A stretch of 12,274 nt of DNA from JABDAD01 sp964409695 (GTDB taxonomy: Bacteria; Pseudomonadota; Alphaproteobacteria; Rickettsiales; Rickettsiaceae): positions 1 to 12,274 of the forward strand of contig CAYPDX010000041.1 in the NCBI GenBank assembly GCA_964409695.1, written 5' to 3'. The notes beneath the pieces are model-generated. The model saw only the letters and a list, made by a program, of their open reading frames with translations, was not told where the DNA came from and ran no database searches. Numbering within the stretch: the stretch's first letter is position 1; each line of letters opens with the position of its first letter. The translations under genes were made by a program, and so were the position numbers. Shown here in pieces: positions 1 to 7,393 of this stretch.

Positions 1-2
1 CT

Positions 3-341
3 CCTGTCCCTCATGGAGGTCCAACATATAGAAAAGCAACAAATAGGCTTGATAGTTTAAAACCCTTATCTGGTCAGGAACATAGCAAAGATAAACTTGG
101 TGTAATAAGAGAAACTGATTTAATGAATCCAGCCTTTGTATCATCTAAAAGCTACCTTGTTAGTGTTTTAAAACTAACAAAAAATCAATTTGTAAAAGCA
201 TTGAATGTCGCAAAGTCTAAAACTGCTTCCATTGCTACGAACCTAATAAATAAAATATGGAGATCTTCACCAGTAAGAACAGAATACGATAATAAAAATC
301 TTCCACAAAAGAAGACAACAAAAACAGAAAGATTTATTTAG
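3..341 (+). CDS. C-terminal part of an unrecognised basic protein (5' end outside window)
   Basis: The reading frame is open from base 3 of the window to the TAG at 339-341, giving 112 visible residues, so the ATG at 123 is an internal Met and not the start. The visible part opens with a Pro/Gly-rich stretch (PVPHGGPTYRKATNR), then is rich in Lys, Ser, Thr and Asn and ends in a very basic tail (QKKTTKTERFI). No transmembrane segment, signal or known domain is visible. It lies 41 nt upstream of the efflux operon on the same strand; no terminator is seen between them, although a candidate promoter box is. I do not recognise the family. That it is a real coding end is likely from the open frame and Rickettsiales-like codon choice, but its function cannot be stated. 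Confidence 0.55.
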   Translation, partial: PVPHGGPTYRKATNRLDSLKPLSGQEHSKDKLGVIRETDLMNPAFVSSKSYLVSVLKLTKNQFVKALNVAKSKTASIATNLINKIWRSSPVRTEYDNKNLPQKKTTKTERFI

Positions 342-351
342 GACTCGATAT

Positions 352-357
352 TATAAT
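352..357 (+). promoter_or_regulatory. candidate -10 box for the efflux operon
   Basis: A perfect TATAAT lies 25 nt before the emrA start in the 41-nt gap after the upstream stop codon. No good -35 hexamer stands 16-18 bp upstream (the sequence there is AAGATT-like), so this is a placement argument only. It would give a leader of about 20 nt. Confidence 0.3.
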
Positions 358-382
358 TCACTTATACAAATAATCCTGTACT

Positions 383-1465
383 ATGGATAGGAGAAAAACA
401 TATAAAATTATCATGTCCAAAATAAAATCACTTATTCACGAAAAATCAAAAACTCCAAAAGGACGTATACTTATTGCTAGTATCTCTATTGTATTTTTAT
501 GGCTCACTCATAAAATATATATATGGGCGAATTCTGAATCTACTGATAACGCTTATTTAGATGGATATGTTACTTTTGTAAGCCCTCAAGTAAACGGAGT
601 TATTAAAGAATTACATTTTTCTGAAAATCAAAAAGTTACTAAAGATCAACTTCTAATAAAAATCAATGATCAAGATTATAAAGCTTCATTTGAACAAGCA
701 ACAAACGCAGTTGAAGGAGGAAAAATTGCAATAGAACTTGCTGATTCACAAATCTCAATTGCAAAAATTGAAATGGATAGGGCTCAGGATACTATTCTAC
801 TTACAGATGTAAAATTACAAAATAATAGGAAGGAATTTCAAAGAGTCACAAGATTAACTCGTGATGATTTTAGTACTAAGAAATTGCTGGATGATGCTAC
901 ATTGAATTTGAAGATAGCGGAAACAGAAAATAATAGCGCAAAACTTTCATTCCAATCTGCAAAACAAAAATTGATAGAGCTTGAACAGCAAAAACAATCA
1001 GAAATTATCAAGCTAAAAGGTTTAGAAAACGCACTGCAACTTGCTAAAAATAATTATGATTATACATCTATATTATCTCCAATAGACGGTGTAATTACAA
1101 GTAGCGCAGCTAGAACAGGTGGATATGTAAGAGCTGGGGTTCAAATTTTTGCAGTAGTGCCTGTAGAAGGCCATTATATTAGAGCAAATTTCAAAGAGAC
1201 TCAGATCAAAAAATTTAAGCCTGGCATGAAAGCAAAAATTACATTTGATGTTATAGGTAACGAGATTTTTGATGCTGAAATTATCAGCCTATATCCTGCC
1301 ACTGGCTCAAAGTTTAGTTTACTACCAACAGATAATGCTACAGGAAATTTTACAAAAATTGTACAAAGAGTGCCAGTTTACTTAAGTATTGATATTCCAG
1401 AAAAATATAAAGAAAAACTTACTTTAGGATCTTCTGTTAATGTTTCAATAAGAACAAATCAGTAA
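383..1465 (+). CDS. emrA: EmrA/HlyD-type membrane fusion protein of an efflux pump
   Basis: This is a periplasmic adaptor that links an inner-membrane antiporter to an outer-membrane channel for drug export. The 360-aa product has a short basic cytoplasmic N-terminus, one membrane anchor at about residues 28-49, the TDNAYLDGYV segment at 54-63 that opens the barrel-sandwich (biotinyl/lipoyl-like) domain, a long alpha-helical hairpin at about 100-225, and the second half of the sandwich from YTSILSPIDGVITS (227-240). NATGNFTKIVQRVPV (318-332) is the hallmark beta-barrel stretch of the EmrA branch. Length is close to the usual 370-390 aa. The gene is followed after 2 nt by the EmrB-like antiporter, its expected partner. 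No clear ribosome site precedes 383; Met11 at 413 is an alternative start, but it too lacks a well-spaced site. No TolC-like gene is in the window. Family assignment is firm; the exported compound is unknown. Confidence 0.9.
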   Translation: MDRRKTYKIIMSKIKSLIHEKSKTPKGRILIASISIVFLWLTHKIYIWANSESTDNAYLDGYVTFVSPQVNGVIKELHFSENQKVTKDQLLIKINDQDYKASFEQATNAVEGGKIAIELADSQISIAKIEMDRAQDTILLTDVKLQNNRKEFQRVTRLTRDDFSTKKLLDDATLNLKIAETENNSAKLSFQSAKQKLIELEQQKQSEIIKLKGLENALQLAKNNYDYTSILSPIDGVITSSAARTGGYVRAGVQIFAVVPVEGHYIRANFKETQIKKFKPGMKAKITFDVIGNEIFDAEIISLYPATGSKFSLLPTDNATGNFTKIVQRVPVYLSIDIPEKYKEKLTLGSSVNVSIRTNQ

Positions 1466-1467
1466 AC

Positions 1468-3036
1468 ATGGAAGAAGTTGTAGCCAAACAAAAACAATCA
1501 AAATTTTCTAGAAGAAACATAGCTTTTCTTGGGATGATTGTTGGTATGTTTATGGCGATTTTGGATATTCAAATAGTAGCAAGCTCACTCCCAGTTATTG
1601 CTGCTGGTCTATCAGCAACTCAAGATGAATTATCATGGGTTCAAACTTCATATATTATAGCAGAGGTAGTTATCATACCTCTTAGTGGATTCGTGACAAA
1701 ACTTCTATCCACCAGAATATCATATAGTATAGCAGCGCTTGGCTTCACTATAATGAGCGTAATGTGTGCCTTTGCTACAAACTTAGAATCAATGATAATT
1801 TTTAGAGCTTTTCAAGGATTCTTTGGCGGAGCCATGATACCCACTGTCTTTGCTACAATTTTTCTAATTTTTGAACCAAAGGAGCGCCCATTTGTTACTA
1901 TAATAATTGGTTTAATAGTTACCGTAGCTCCAACTCTTGGCCCAACCATCGGCGGATATATAACTGATGTTGCCTCTTGGCATTTTATGTTTCTTGTAAA
2001 TGTTATTCCTGGAATTTTTGTATGTAGCGTAGTTTTTCTTTTTGCTGATTTTGATAAACCAGATTATTCTCTTCTTGAAAATTTTGACTTTATAGGAGTA
2101 TTTTTCTTAATCACAAGTTTAGGAAGTATACAGTACATCCTTGAAGAAGGCGCTAGAAAATTATGGTTTGAAAGTAATTTAATATTAGGCCTTTCTTTAT
2201 ACGCTTTTTTTGGTATATGCTTTTTAATCTATCATGAACTTACAATAGCAAAACCAATATTAAATCTTCGCTCCTTTAGACATAGAAATTTTACAATAGG
2301 TTGCATACTGTCTGGAGTAATTGGCATTGGTCTATATGGATCTGTGTTTTTACTCCCAGTTTTTCTTGGCAACTCTGCGGGACTTGATACGCTACAAATT
2401 GGGATTATTATGAGCGTTATGGGAGTCAGTCAATTTATCTCTGCACCAATTACAGGGATGATAATGAAGACAAATCCTGATAGACGCGTGATGATGTTTT
2501 TTGGCCTCAGTGCCTACGGGCTTGGATGCTACCTAAATAGTTTTCTAACCCCAGAAAGTAGATTCTATGAATTAATGATACCTCAAATGATACGTGGATT
2601 TTCTGCAATGTTCTGTTTTATTCCAATAAATGACATGGCTCTTTCAGCTCTTCCTAGATCGGAAATCCAAAATGCAAGCGGTATGTATAATCTTATGAGA
2701 AATTTAGGCGGAGCTTTTGGTCTTGCTATATTAAATTCCCAAATAAATGACCATACAATAATTAATAGAGATATACTCTCTTCGAATATCCCTAAAACTA
2801 GCGAAATAGTACAGAATAGTCTCGCAAATATTGCGAATATGATAGATGGGCATGTTTCTAGTGTAGAAGCAGCGAGCCTTACAATAATGAATAATCTTTT
2901 GCTCAGAGATAGTTTTATTATTTCAATAAATAATATTTTTGCTTATATTTCTGTGCTATATTTCTTTTCATTATTCCTGGTATTTTTTGCTTTAAAAACA
3001 AACACAGAATCAACAGATGACCAAATCTCTCATTAA
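1468..3036 (+). CDS. emrB: EmrB-type MFS multidrug/H+ antiporter (DHA2, 14 TM helices)
   Basis: This is an inner-membrane, proton-driven exporter of the major facilitator superfamily. The 522-aa hydrophobic protein begins with a short basic tail and shows the DHA2 landmarks: LDIQIVASSLPVIA (32-45) in helix 1, motif B around FRAFQGFFGGAMIP with Arg113, and the antiporter motif C APTLGPTIGGYI near 154-165, followed by SWHFMFLVNVIPG. The total length and spacing fit 14 helices. It starts 2 nt after emrA and its last 20 nt overlap the next gene, so the three are almost surely one transcript with coupled translation. Pairing with the EmrA-like adaptor predicts a tripartite EmrAB-TolC-like pump. 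Substrate (drug, fatty acid, host compound) cannot be read from the sequence. Confidence 0.93.
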   Translation: MEEVVAKQKQSKFSRRNIAFLGMIVGMFMAILDIQIVASSLPVIAAGLSATQDELSWVQTSYIIAEVVIIPLSGFVTKLLSTRISYSIAALGFTIMSVMCAFATNLESMIIFRAFQGFFGGAMIPTVFATIFLIFEPKERPFVTIIIGLIVTVAPTLGPTIGGYITDVASWHFMFLVNVIPGIFVCSVVFLFADFDKPDYSLLENFDFIGVFFLITSLGSIQYILEEGARKLWFESNLILGLSLYAFFGICFLIYHELTIAKPILNLRSFRHRNFTIGCILSGVIGIGLYGSVFLLPVFLGNSAGLDTLQIGIIMSVMGVSQFISAPITGMIMKTNPDRRVMMFFGLSAYGLGCYLNSFLTPESRFYELMIPQMIRGFSAMFCFIPINDMALSALPRSEIQNASGMYNLMRNLGGAFGLAILNSQINDHTIINRDILSSNIPKTSEIVQNSLANIANMIDGHVSSVEAASLTIMNNLLLRDSFIISINNIFAYISVLYFFSLFLVFFALKTNTESTDDQISH

Positions 3037-3490
3037 ATTCACAATAGTAATCTCCCTATTTTGGCTACTAATGGCAGGCACTGCTGGGACAAAATTCTAT
3101 CCAATATTATCGGTAATTTGTATAGTTTTCACTCTTATTCTATCATTAAAATTACAGATAATTCCTCGGAACTTTTTTAAACCGATTAGATTTCTGAGCT
3201 ATTTTTTCTGGCTCATTAAAGAAATTATTTCCTCATCTTGGAGTCTTACTAGAATAATTTGGTCGCCTATTATGAATATCAGCCCAAGATTTATTAAGCT
3301 TAAAACTGGAATAAATGCCTCAGATCCAGCGTTAGTAATATATGCAAATTCGATAACACTAACCCCAGGAACTTATACAGCAAATATTAATAGAGACATG
3401 CTTACTGTGCATGCAATTTCTAAAAATTGCGCTGAAGATTTAAATAGTGGAACTATGAAAAACCAAGTTTTACACTATTTTTCAAACTAA
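3017..3490 (+). CDS. mrpE: MrpE/MnhE-like subunit of a Na+/H+ antiporter
   Basis: This is a small membrane protein of the MnhE (MrpE) family, normally one of six or seven subunits of the Mrp/Mnh cation/proton antiporter. The 157-aa product is about the usual full length for the family. Two or three hydrophobic segments fill roughly residues 5-75 (the IVISLFWLLMAG and FYPILSVICIVF regions, then FLSYFFWLIKEII). The diagnostic hydrophilic segment YANSITLTPGTYT follows at about 108-120. It begins inside the 3' end of emrB with a 20-nt overlap and is the last gene before a strong terminator. No other mrp/mnh subunit is present, so either the remaining complex is encoded elsewhere or this copy has been recruited to the efflux operon. 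The family call is firm; the partner is uncertain. Confidence 0.85.
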   Translation: MTKSLIKFTIVISLFWLLMAGTAGTKFYPILSVICIVFTLILSLKLQIIPRNFFKPIRFLSYFFWLIKEIISSSWSLTRIIWSPIMNISPRFIKLKTGINASDPALVIYANSITLTPGTYTANINRDMLTVHAISKNCAEDLNSGTMKNQVLHYFSN

Positions 3491-3538
3491 ATAGAGCTAT
3501 AGAAGGGTTTGGTGTAATAAGTATTTTGCTGCTTCGTC

Positions 3539-3581
3539 AAAAAGACTGGATCCTGCACTCCATGCGAGATCCAGTCTTTTT
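3539..3581. terminator. bidirectional intrinsic terminator after the efflux operon
   Basis: A perfect 14-bp inverted repeat, AAAAAGACTGGATC (3539-3552) and GATCCAGTCTTTTT (3568-3581), encloses a 15-nt loop. The core GACTGGATC stem is followed by five T on the + strand and, by symmetry, five T on the - strand. It starts 48 nt after the mrpE stop codon, so it should end the emrAB-mrpE transcript. Confidence 0.85.
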
Positions 3582-3625
3582 CTTAAAAAATAATCGATTA
3601 CCTATTAAAAAAGAAAAAAGGCTGG

Positions 3626-3649
3626 ACCCCGTGTTGTATAACACGGGGT
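3626..3649. repeat. GC-rich palindrome, Rickettsiales-like dispersed repeat
   Basis: A perfect 10-bp stem ACCCCGTGTT / AACACGGGGT has a 4-nt loop and sits in a very AT-rich gap. It is flanked by CTGG on the left and GACG on the right and lacks a T-run, so it is not a normal terminator. The pattern CTGGACCCC...GGGGTGAC resembles short dispersed intergenic repeats of Rickettsia-like genomes. That likeness is from memory; copy number cannot be tested in one window. Confidence 0.6.
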
Positions 3650-3819
3650 GACGCTGCCTTGGAAGAATACGGTTATTATAAAAGTTTTCCTATCCAATAA
3701 TGTGATTATAATACACCTCTAGTCATATATTGTGCATTTATCTCATTTTTATTCTTTTCATTATAGGCCCCATATGTTTTGATTATGTATAGTTAAATAT
3801 AAAAACTTATAACTATTAA

Positions 3820-3824
3820 AGAGG
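3820..3824 (+). promoter_or_regulatory. ribosome binding site for the 149-aa gene
   Basis: AGAGG (followed by T, giving AGAGGT) ends 4 nt before the ATG at 3829. It is one of the clearer Shine-Dalgarno sites in a window where most starts have poor ones, and it supports both the start choice and the reality of this unrecognised gene. Confidence 0.6.
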
Positions 3825-3828
3825 TCAT

Positions 3829-4278
3829 ATGTCAAAAAAAGATAGAACAGAATTCGGACCAACTCAAACACGTAATGAGGCAGTAGCTAGCGCTTCCACG
3901 AATACAGAAGAAAAAAAATCTTCAGTCGTTCAAAATTTGGTTGCTCTTAGAGGCAATAGATCATCAAAAGCAGCCACAAAATTTTTAGAAAGCGAAGAAA
4001 AAATTGCTAAAAGAAATGAAGCAGAAGCTTATGCAGAGCGTCAGAGAGCGAATGAAATAGCATTAGCAAAAGCTCGTGCTGGTTTAAAGGAAAAAAAAAG
4101 TAAAGCTTCACCACCATCAACTGAAACTGTATATGTTCTTCATCCTGCCGCAGCGGCCGCAGCTAAGATATTAGAACAAGCACATATAAAACCAGTTAGC
4201 TTTGATGATAAAGATGCTCGCACTACAATAAATCCAGCATTTGCAAAAGACAAACCACGTACATATAGAGGACACTAA
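3829..4278 (+). CDS. unrecognised charged, Ala-rich 149-aa protein
   Basis: I do not recognise a family. The product is soluble-looking, with no signal peptide or membrane segment. It starts with a polar Ser/Thr/Glu-rich stretch of about 30 residues. Residues about 45-95 (KAATKFLESEEKIAKRNEAE, then ERQRANEIALAKARAGLKEKKSK) look like a continuous charged helix with coiled-coil character. A Ser/Pro break and a second Ala-rich helix (LHPAAAAAAKILEQ, about 103-116) follow, and the protein ends in a basic tail, KDKPRTYRGH. It has a good ribosome site, its own upstream region, and is convergent with uvrC, only 11 nt from it. It stands alone between the efflux operon terminator and uvrC. Such composition is seen in both structural and secreted proteins of intracellular bacteria; neither role is shown. 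Confidence 0.75.
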   Translation: MSKKDRTEFGPTQTRNEAVASASTNTEEKKSSVVQNLVALRGNRSSKAATKFLESEEKIAKRNEAEAYAERQRANEIALAKARAGLKEKKSKASPPSTETVYVLHPAAAAAAKILEQAHIKPVSFDDKDARTTINPAFAKDKPRTYRGH

Positions 4279-4289
4279 TTGTTCGAGCT

Positions 4290-6104
4290 CTATCTAAAAT
4301 AGTTATAAATTTTTTTTGCAGTTACTATGGAGATACCATCAACTTTTTGTAAATCTTCAATAGTTGCATTTTTAATAGATTCGAATGAACCGAAATAATT
4401 TAGTAGAAGCTTTTTTCTCAAGGGTCCAACTAAAGGTATAGCATCAATTTCGGATACACTAATAGCTTTTGACCTTTTTTGCCTATGGCTTTTTATAGCA
4501 TAATTATGCGCCTCATCCCTAAGCACTTGTAAATATTTCATAACATTACTTCTATTACTCAATGTAAAAGGCTCCTTGCCAATTAGATGAAAAGTCTCTC
4601 CACCAGCATTTCTTTTTTCTCCTTTGGACATTGCTGCAAAATTTACATGAAAATTCATATCAGCGAATACTTTAGCAGCTACATTTAAATGAGCTTTACC
4701 TCCGTCAATAATTATCAACGAAGGGGTCTTGGATGGATCATCCTTAAGCCTTTTAACTCTACGAGTTAAAACTTCTCTCAGCATTTGATAATCATCGCCA
4801 CCAAAATCATTATTATTCGTCTCAATCGTAAATTTCCTATATTCAGATTTCTCGAAACCATCCCGCCCAACAACAACCATAGCACCAACGGCGAATTTTC
4901 CCATAATATGGCTATTATCATAAATCTCTATTCTTGTTGGCTCTTCCTCTAAATCAAAAACTGTCATTATATCCTGTAAGATTTCATGAGATTTCACTTT
5001 CTCATTTATGTAATTATTCAAAGATTCTTCAGCATTTTTTAGAACGTGATTTATTAATTCTTTCTTATCTCCACTAGTAGGCTTTATAAACTTCGTTTTA
5101 GCTCCATGTAGATTTGAGAGGGCCTCTTCAATAGCTTCTTTATCTTCTAAATTAACGTTGCTAATAATATAATCTGGAGGAATTCGAGTTTGATAGAATT
5201 GCCCGATAAAACTCGCTAATACTTCTTCTGCACCGCTTCCCTCTGCCTGCTTAGGGAAATAAGATTTTGCGCCATAATTCTGCCCGTTTCTGTAGAAAAA
5301 TACAGCTACGCAATATATATCGTTGCGCATAGTAATGGCAATTACATCTGCATCTATTATATTCCCTGATATTGAAGAAGAATTTATCTGCACATAGCTC
5401 AGAGCTCTTATATTATCTCTCGTCTCTGCAGCTTTTTCGTATTGCATATTTTTAGAATAATTTTGCATTTTATCTGCAAATTCTTTTTGAAGATCTGAAT
5501 TTTTCCCTGATAGAAAATCTACAGCATATTTCACATTTTGCTGATACTCAGCCTGGCTTATCTTCCCAGTACATGGAGCACTACATTTCTTAATTTGATA
5601 TTGTAAACATGGTCGTTTTCTTTGCTCAAAATATGAGTCAGTACATGATCTTAGTTTGAATATTTTTCTTAAATTATTGATAGTACTATCGACATCTGAA
5701 CTAGAAGCGAAAGGACCGAATAATCCCTCATCTTTTATTTTTTTTCCCCTATATTTCAGTATTTGAGGATAATCATTATTTATTGTAATACGAATAAATG
5801 GAAAGGATTTATCGTCTTTTAGAAGAATATTAAATCTCGGTTGGTGAAGTTTTATTTGGCTTGCTTCTAATAGAAAAGCCTCTGACTCAGTTTTTGTTAT
5901 TATATATTCAGTTCTGATGGTAAAAAAAACCATCTTAGCTAATCTTGTAGGCAGGTCTGGTTTTGTATAATATGTAACTCTATTTTTTAGATTCTTTGCT
6001 TTGCCAATATATAGAAGCTCATCACCATCACCTATCATTTTATATATGCCAGGCTTTTCCGGTAGCTTATTACAGAAATCCTTTATTACATATTGACCAT
6101 TCAT
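4290..6104 (-). CDS. uvrC: UvrC, excinuclease ABC subunit C
   Basis: UvrC makes both incisions around a DNA lesion in nucleotide excision repair, acting with UvrA and UvrB. The 604-aa protein (E. coli 610) is complete. The N-terminal GIY-YIG nuclease is at about 14-90 (GIYKMIG, LLYIGKAKNLKNRV, TESEAFLLE). Four cysteines at 154, 166, 174 and 178 match the Fe-S/metal-binding set of the family. The UVR domain that binds UvrB is at about 203-237. The RNase H-like 5' nuclease follows, with EIYDNSH (Asp396), GGDDYQM (436-441), IIDGGKAH (Asp467) and RDEAHNYAIKSHR (529-541). Tandem helix-hairpin-helix motifs (ISVSEIDAIPLVG; ATIEDLQKVDGIS) close the protein. All catalytic elements look intact. The ATG overlaps the stop of the upstream 390-aa gene in an ATGA, implying coupled translation. 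The 3' end faces the 149-aa gene. Confidence 0.97.
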   Translation of the reverse strand: MNGQYVIKDFCNKLPEKPGIYKMIGDGDELLYIGKAKNLKNRVTYYTKPDLPTRLAKMVFFTIRTEYIITKTESEAFLLEASQIKLHQPRFNILLKDDKSFPFIRITINNDYPQILKYRGKKIKDEGLFGPFASSSDVDSTINNLRKIFKLRSCTDSYFEQRKRPCLQYQIKKCSAPCTGKISQAEYQQNVKYAVDFLSGKNSDLQKEFADKMQNYSKNMQYEKAAETRDNIRALSYVQINSSSISGNIIDADVIAITMRNDIYCVAVFFYRNGQNYGAKSYFPKQAEGSGAEEVLASFIGQFYQTRIPPDYIISNVNLEDKEAIEEALSNLHGAKTKFIKPTSGDKKELINHVLKNAEESLNNYINEKVKSHEILQDIMTVFDLEEEPTRIEIYDNSHIMGKFAVGAMVVVGRDGFEKSEYRKFTIETNNNDFGGDDYQMLREVLTRRVKRLKDDPSKTPSLIIIDGGKAHLNVAAKVFADMNFHVNFAAMSKGEKRNAGGETFHLIGKEPFTLSNRSNVMKYLQVLRDEAHNYAIKSHRQKRSKAISVSEIDAIPLVGPLRKKLLLNYFGSFESIKNATIEDLQKVDGISIVTAKKIYNYFR

Positions 6105-7273
6105 TTATTTGTTCTTACCTTACTTGGTTCAAAGCTTATCCTCTCTTTCACATTATGCGCAGAAGTTTTATGAACTTGAATATTTGGATCGTCAACAATA
6201 CTACCAGCTTTTATTTCTTTAGCTACATCCATAGCTAAAGTTTCATGAGAGCTCTCTTTAGCAACAGAATTAGGATCGGTAATTTTTACCTCCGTAGGAA
6301 GAATATGCTCCAACAAATTTGGTATATCTATGCTTGATACTGCTAAAATTTCTTTTACCCTATCATGTCGCTGATTCCTTACTGTAACTCTTTTAGGATG
6401 AATTTTATCTAAAATACTACCAATAAATTTCTTTAAAGTGAGTTTAACTTTACCTTCATGCTTTTTATTCAAATGTTCTTTAATAACATGGTCTAGATAA
6501 TTTTTTACAACTTTTTTATTTTCATAAAATTTCGTATCTGTAGGATTTTGAATAATTGACATCATAAAATTTGATATTATATCTCTCCTATCCTTACTAA
6601 TTTTAAATTTTGGATCTTCTTCTATTTTTTTCGCGAGATACTCAAATTGAGTTTTTAGGTTAACAGCCACAACCATTGACTGATCCTTATAACATTCGAG
6701 TAGATCTTCATGATTCTTAGGATTAAGCTCGTATACATTGGGATTTCCGGGCTTCTCTATCATTAGTTGAAGTGTTTTCATTGCCTCGATATATCTATCA
6801 ATTTTTCCAGGAATAAATTTTTCTTCTATAGATTTTTTGTTATAAGTTCCCTTATAATATTCTGCGAGCTTAGTAGGGTTTTCTTTATCGTATTTTGTAA
6901 GAACAGGTTTTTCTTTTATTTCTGACTCTAGCTTTTTACTATAAAAATTATCCACAAGAGCTATAACAGCTTCCATTCTTTTGTAATGTTTTTGTCTATA
7001 AACATCATCTACATCACCTGTTACATCTTTATAATGATCCAACCTATTAAACATCCATTGTAATACTATATGTGGACCTTGTCGCTTAATTTTAGCTTTA
7101 ATCACATCATCCAGATAGCTCTCTTTATAATCTTCTTTATCCCTTTTCAATTTTGCAATTCGCTCCTCTTCCTTTTTTAATGCTCGCTTTTTTTGCTCTA
7201 TTGAGTCTCTTTCTTTTTTTTCTCGTTGTTCTAATTGTAAGATTTCTTCTCTAGTAAGAATAGGACGCACCAT
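6101..7273 (-). CDS. unrecognised Lys/Glu-rich 390-aa protein upstream of uvrC
   Basis: I do not recognise a domain. Residues about 8-55 are an almost uninterrupted charged helix (LTREEILQLEQREKKERDS, then KKRALKKEEERIAKLKRDKE) with strong coiled-coil character. The body, about 60-320, is a helical, Lys-rich region with scattered aromatic residues (LQWMFNRLDHYKD; IISNFMMSIIQNP; LKKFIGSILDKIHPKRVTV). The last 70 residues are polar and probably flexible. There is no signal peptide, membrane segment or obvious catalytic motif. The start is supported by a well-spaced GGGA 6 nt before the ATG and by a good promoter just upstream. Its TGA overlaps the uvrC ATG by 4 nt, so the two genes are one transcript and probably translationally coupled. 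The role could be DNA- or RNA-related or that of an effector; only the linkage to uvrC is seen. Confidence 0.85.
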   Translation of the reverse strand: MVRPILTREEILQLEQREKKERDSIEQKKRALKKEEERIAKLKRDKEDYKESYLDDVIKAKIKRQGPHIVLQWMFNRLDHYKDVTGDVDDVYRQKHYKRMEAVIALVDNFYSKKLESEIKEKPVLTKYDKENPTKLAEYYKGTYNKKSIEEKFIPGKIDRYIEAMKTLQLMIEKPGNPNVYELNPKNHEDLLECYKDQSMVVAVNLKTQFEYLAKKIEEDPKFKISKDRRDIISNFMMSIIQNPTDTKFYENKKVVKNYLDHVIKEHLNKKHEGKVKLTLKKFIGSILDKIHPKRVTVRNQRHDRVKEILAVSSIDIPNLLEHILPTEVKITDPNSVAKESSHETLAMDVAKEIKAGSIVDDPNIQVHKTSAHNVKERISFEPSKVRTNK

Positions 7274-7296
7274 ATGATTTCCCTATATGTATAATT

Positions 7297-7325
7297 ATAA
7301 TAATTCTATACATGATAAGTTTCAA
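7297..7325 (-). promoter_or_regulatory. promoter for the 390-aa gene and uvrC
   Basis: Read on the - strand, TTGAAA (7325-7320) and TATTAT (7302-7297) are separated by exactly 17 bp, close to the sigma-70 consensus. Transcription would begin near 7290, giving a leader of under 20 nt before the ATG at 7273. It lies in the 120-nt gap downstream of the M23 lipoprotein gene, so the 390-aa/uvrC pair can be expressed independently of lysC. Confidence 0.5.
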
Positions 7326-7393
7326 CTCAAAGAAATTTACGAATTTTCTAGAAGAATTTTTGGCAACAAACCAGCAAGATCTCAAATTGAGAT

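Larger units (their letters stand above)
3491..3828. other. 338-nt intergenic region with terminator and palindromic repeat
   Basis: No convincing ORF is visible here on either strand. The left half holds the intrinsic terminator of the efflux operon (3539-3581) and a separate GC-rich palindrome (3626-3649), both listed. The right half is AT-rich. It contains a perfect TATAAT at 3707-3712 without a good -35, and TATAAA at 3798-3803 with TTGATT only 13 bp upstream. Either could serve the following gene, but neither is a strong promoter call. Confidence 0.5.

Noticed and set aside
123..341. A separate 72-aa gene starting at ATG 123
   Set aside because: The same frame is open back to base 3 with no stop, so 123 is an internal Met of a longer truncated gene.
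97..3521. 13-bp word TTGGTGTAATAAG shared by the first partial gene (97-109) and the gap after mrpE (near 3509-3521)
   Set aside because: One or more 13-bp matches are expected by chance in 12 kb of AT-rich sequence, and the first copy is coding.
123..4278. Shared NPAF word in the first partial protein and in the 149-aa protein
   Set aside because: Four residues with no flanking similarity do not support homology.
5996..6238. An 80-aa + strand frame over the uvrC start and the 390-aa gene end
   Set aside because: It lies wholly opposite two well-supported genes, has His/Tyr/Phe-rich nonsense-like composition and no ribosome site.
7379..7393. Small palindrome ATCTCAA-A-TTGAGAT just after the M23 lipoprotein stop
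   Set aside because: A hairpin would have only about 5 bp with a 5-nt loop and no T-run, too weak to call a terminator.
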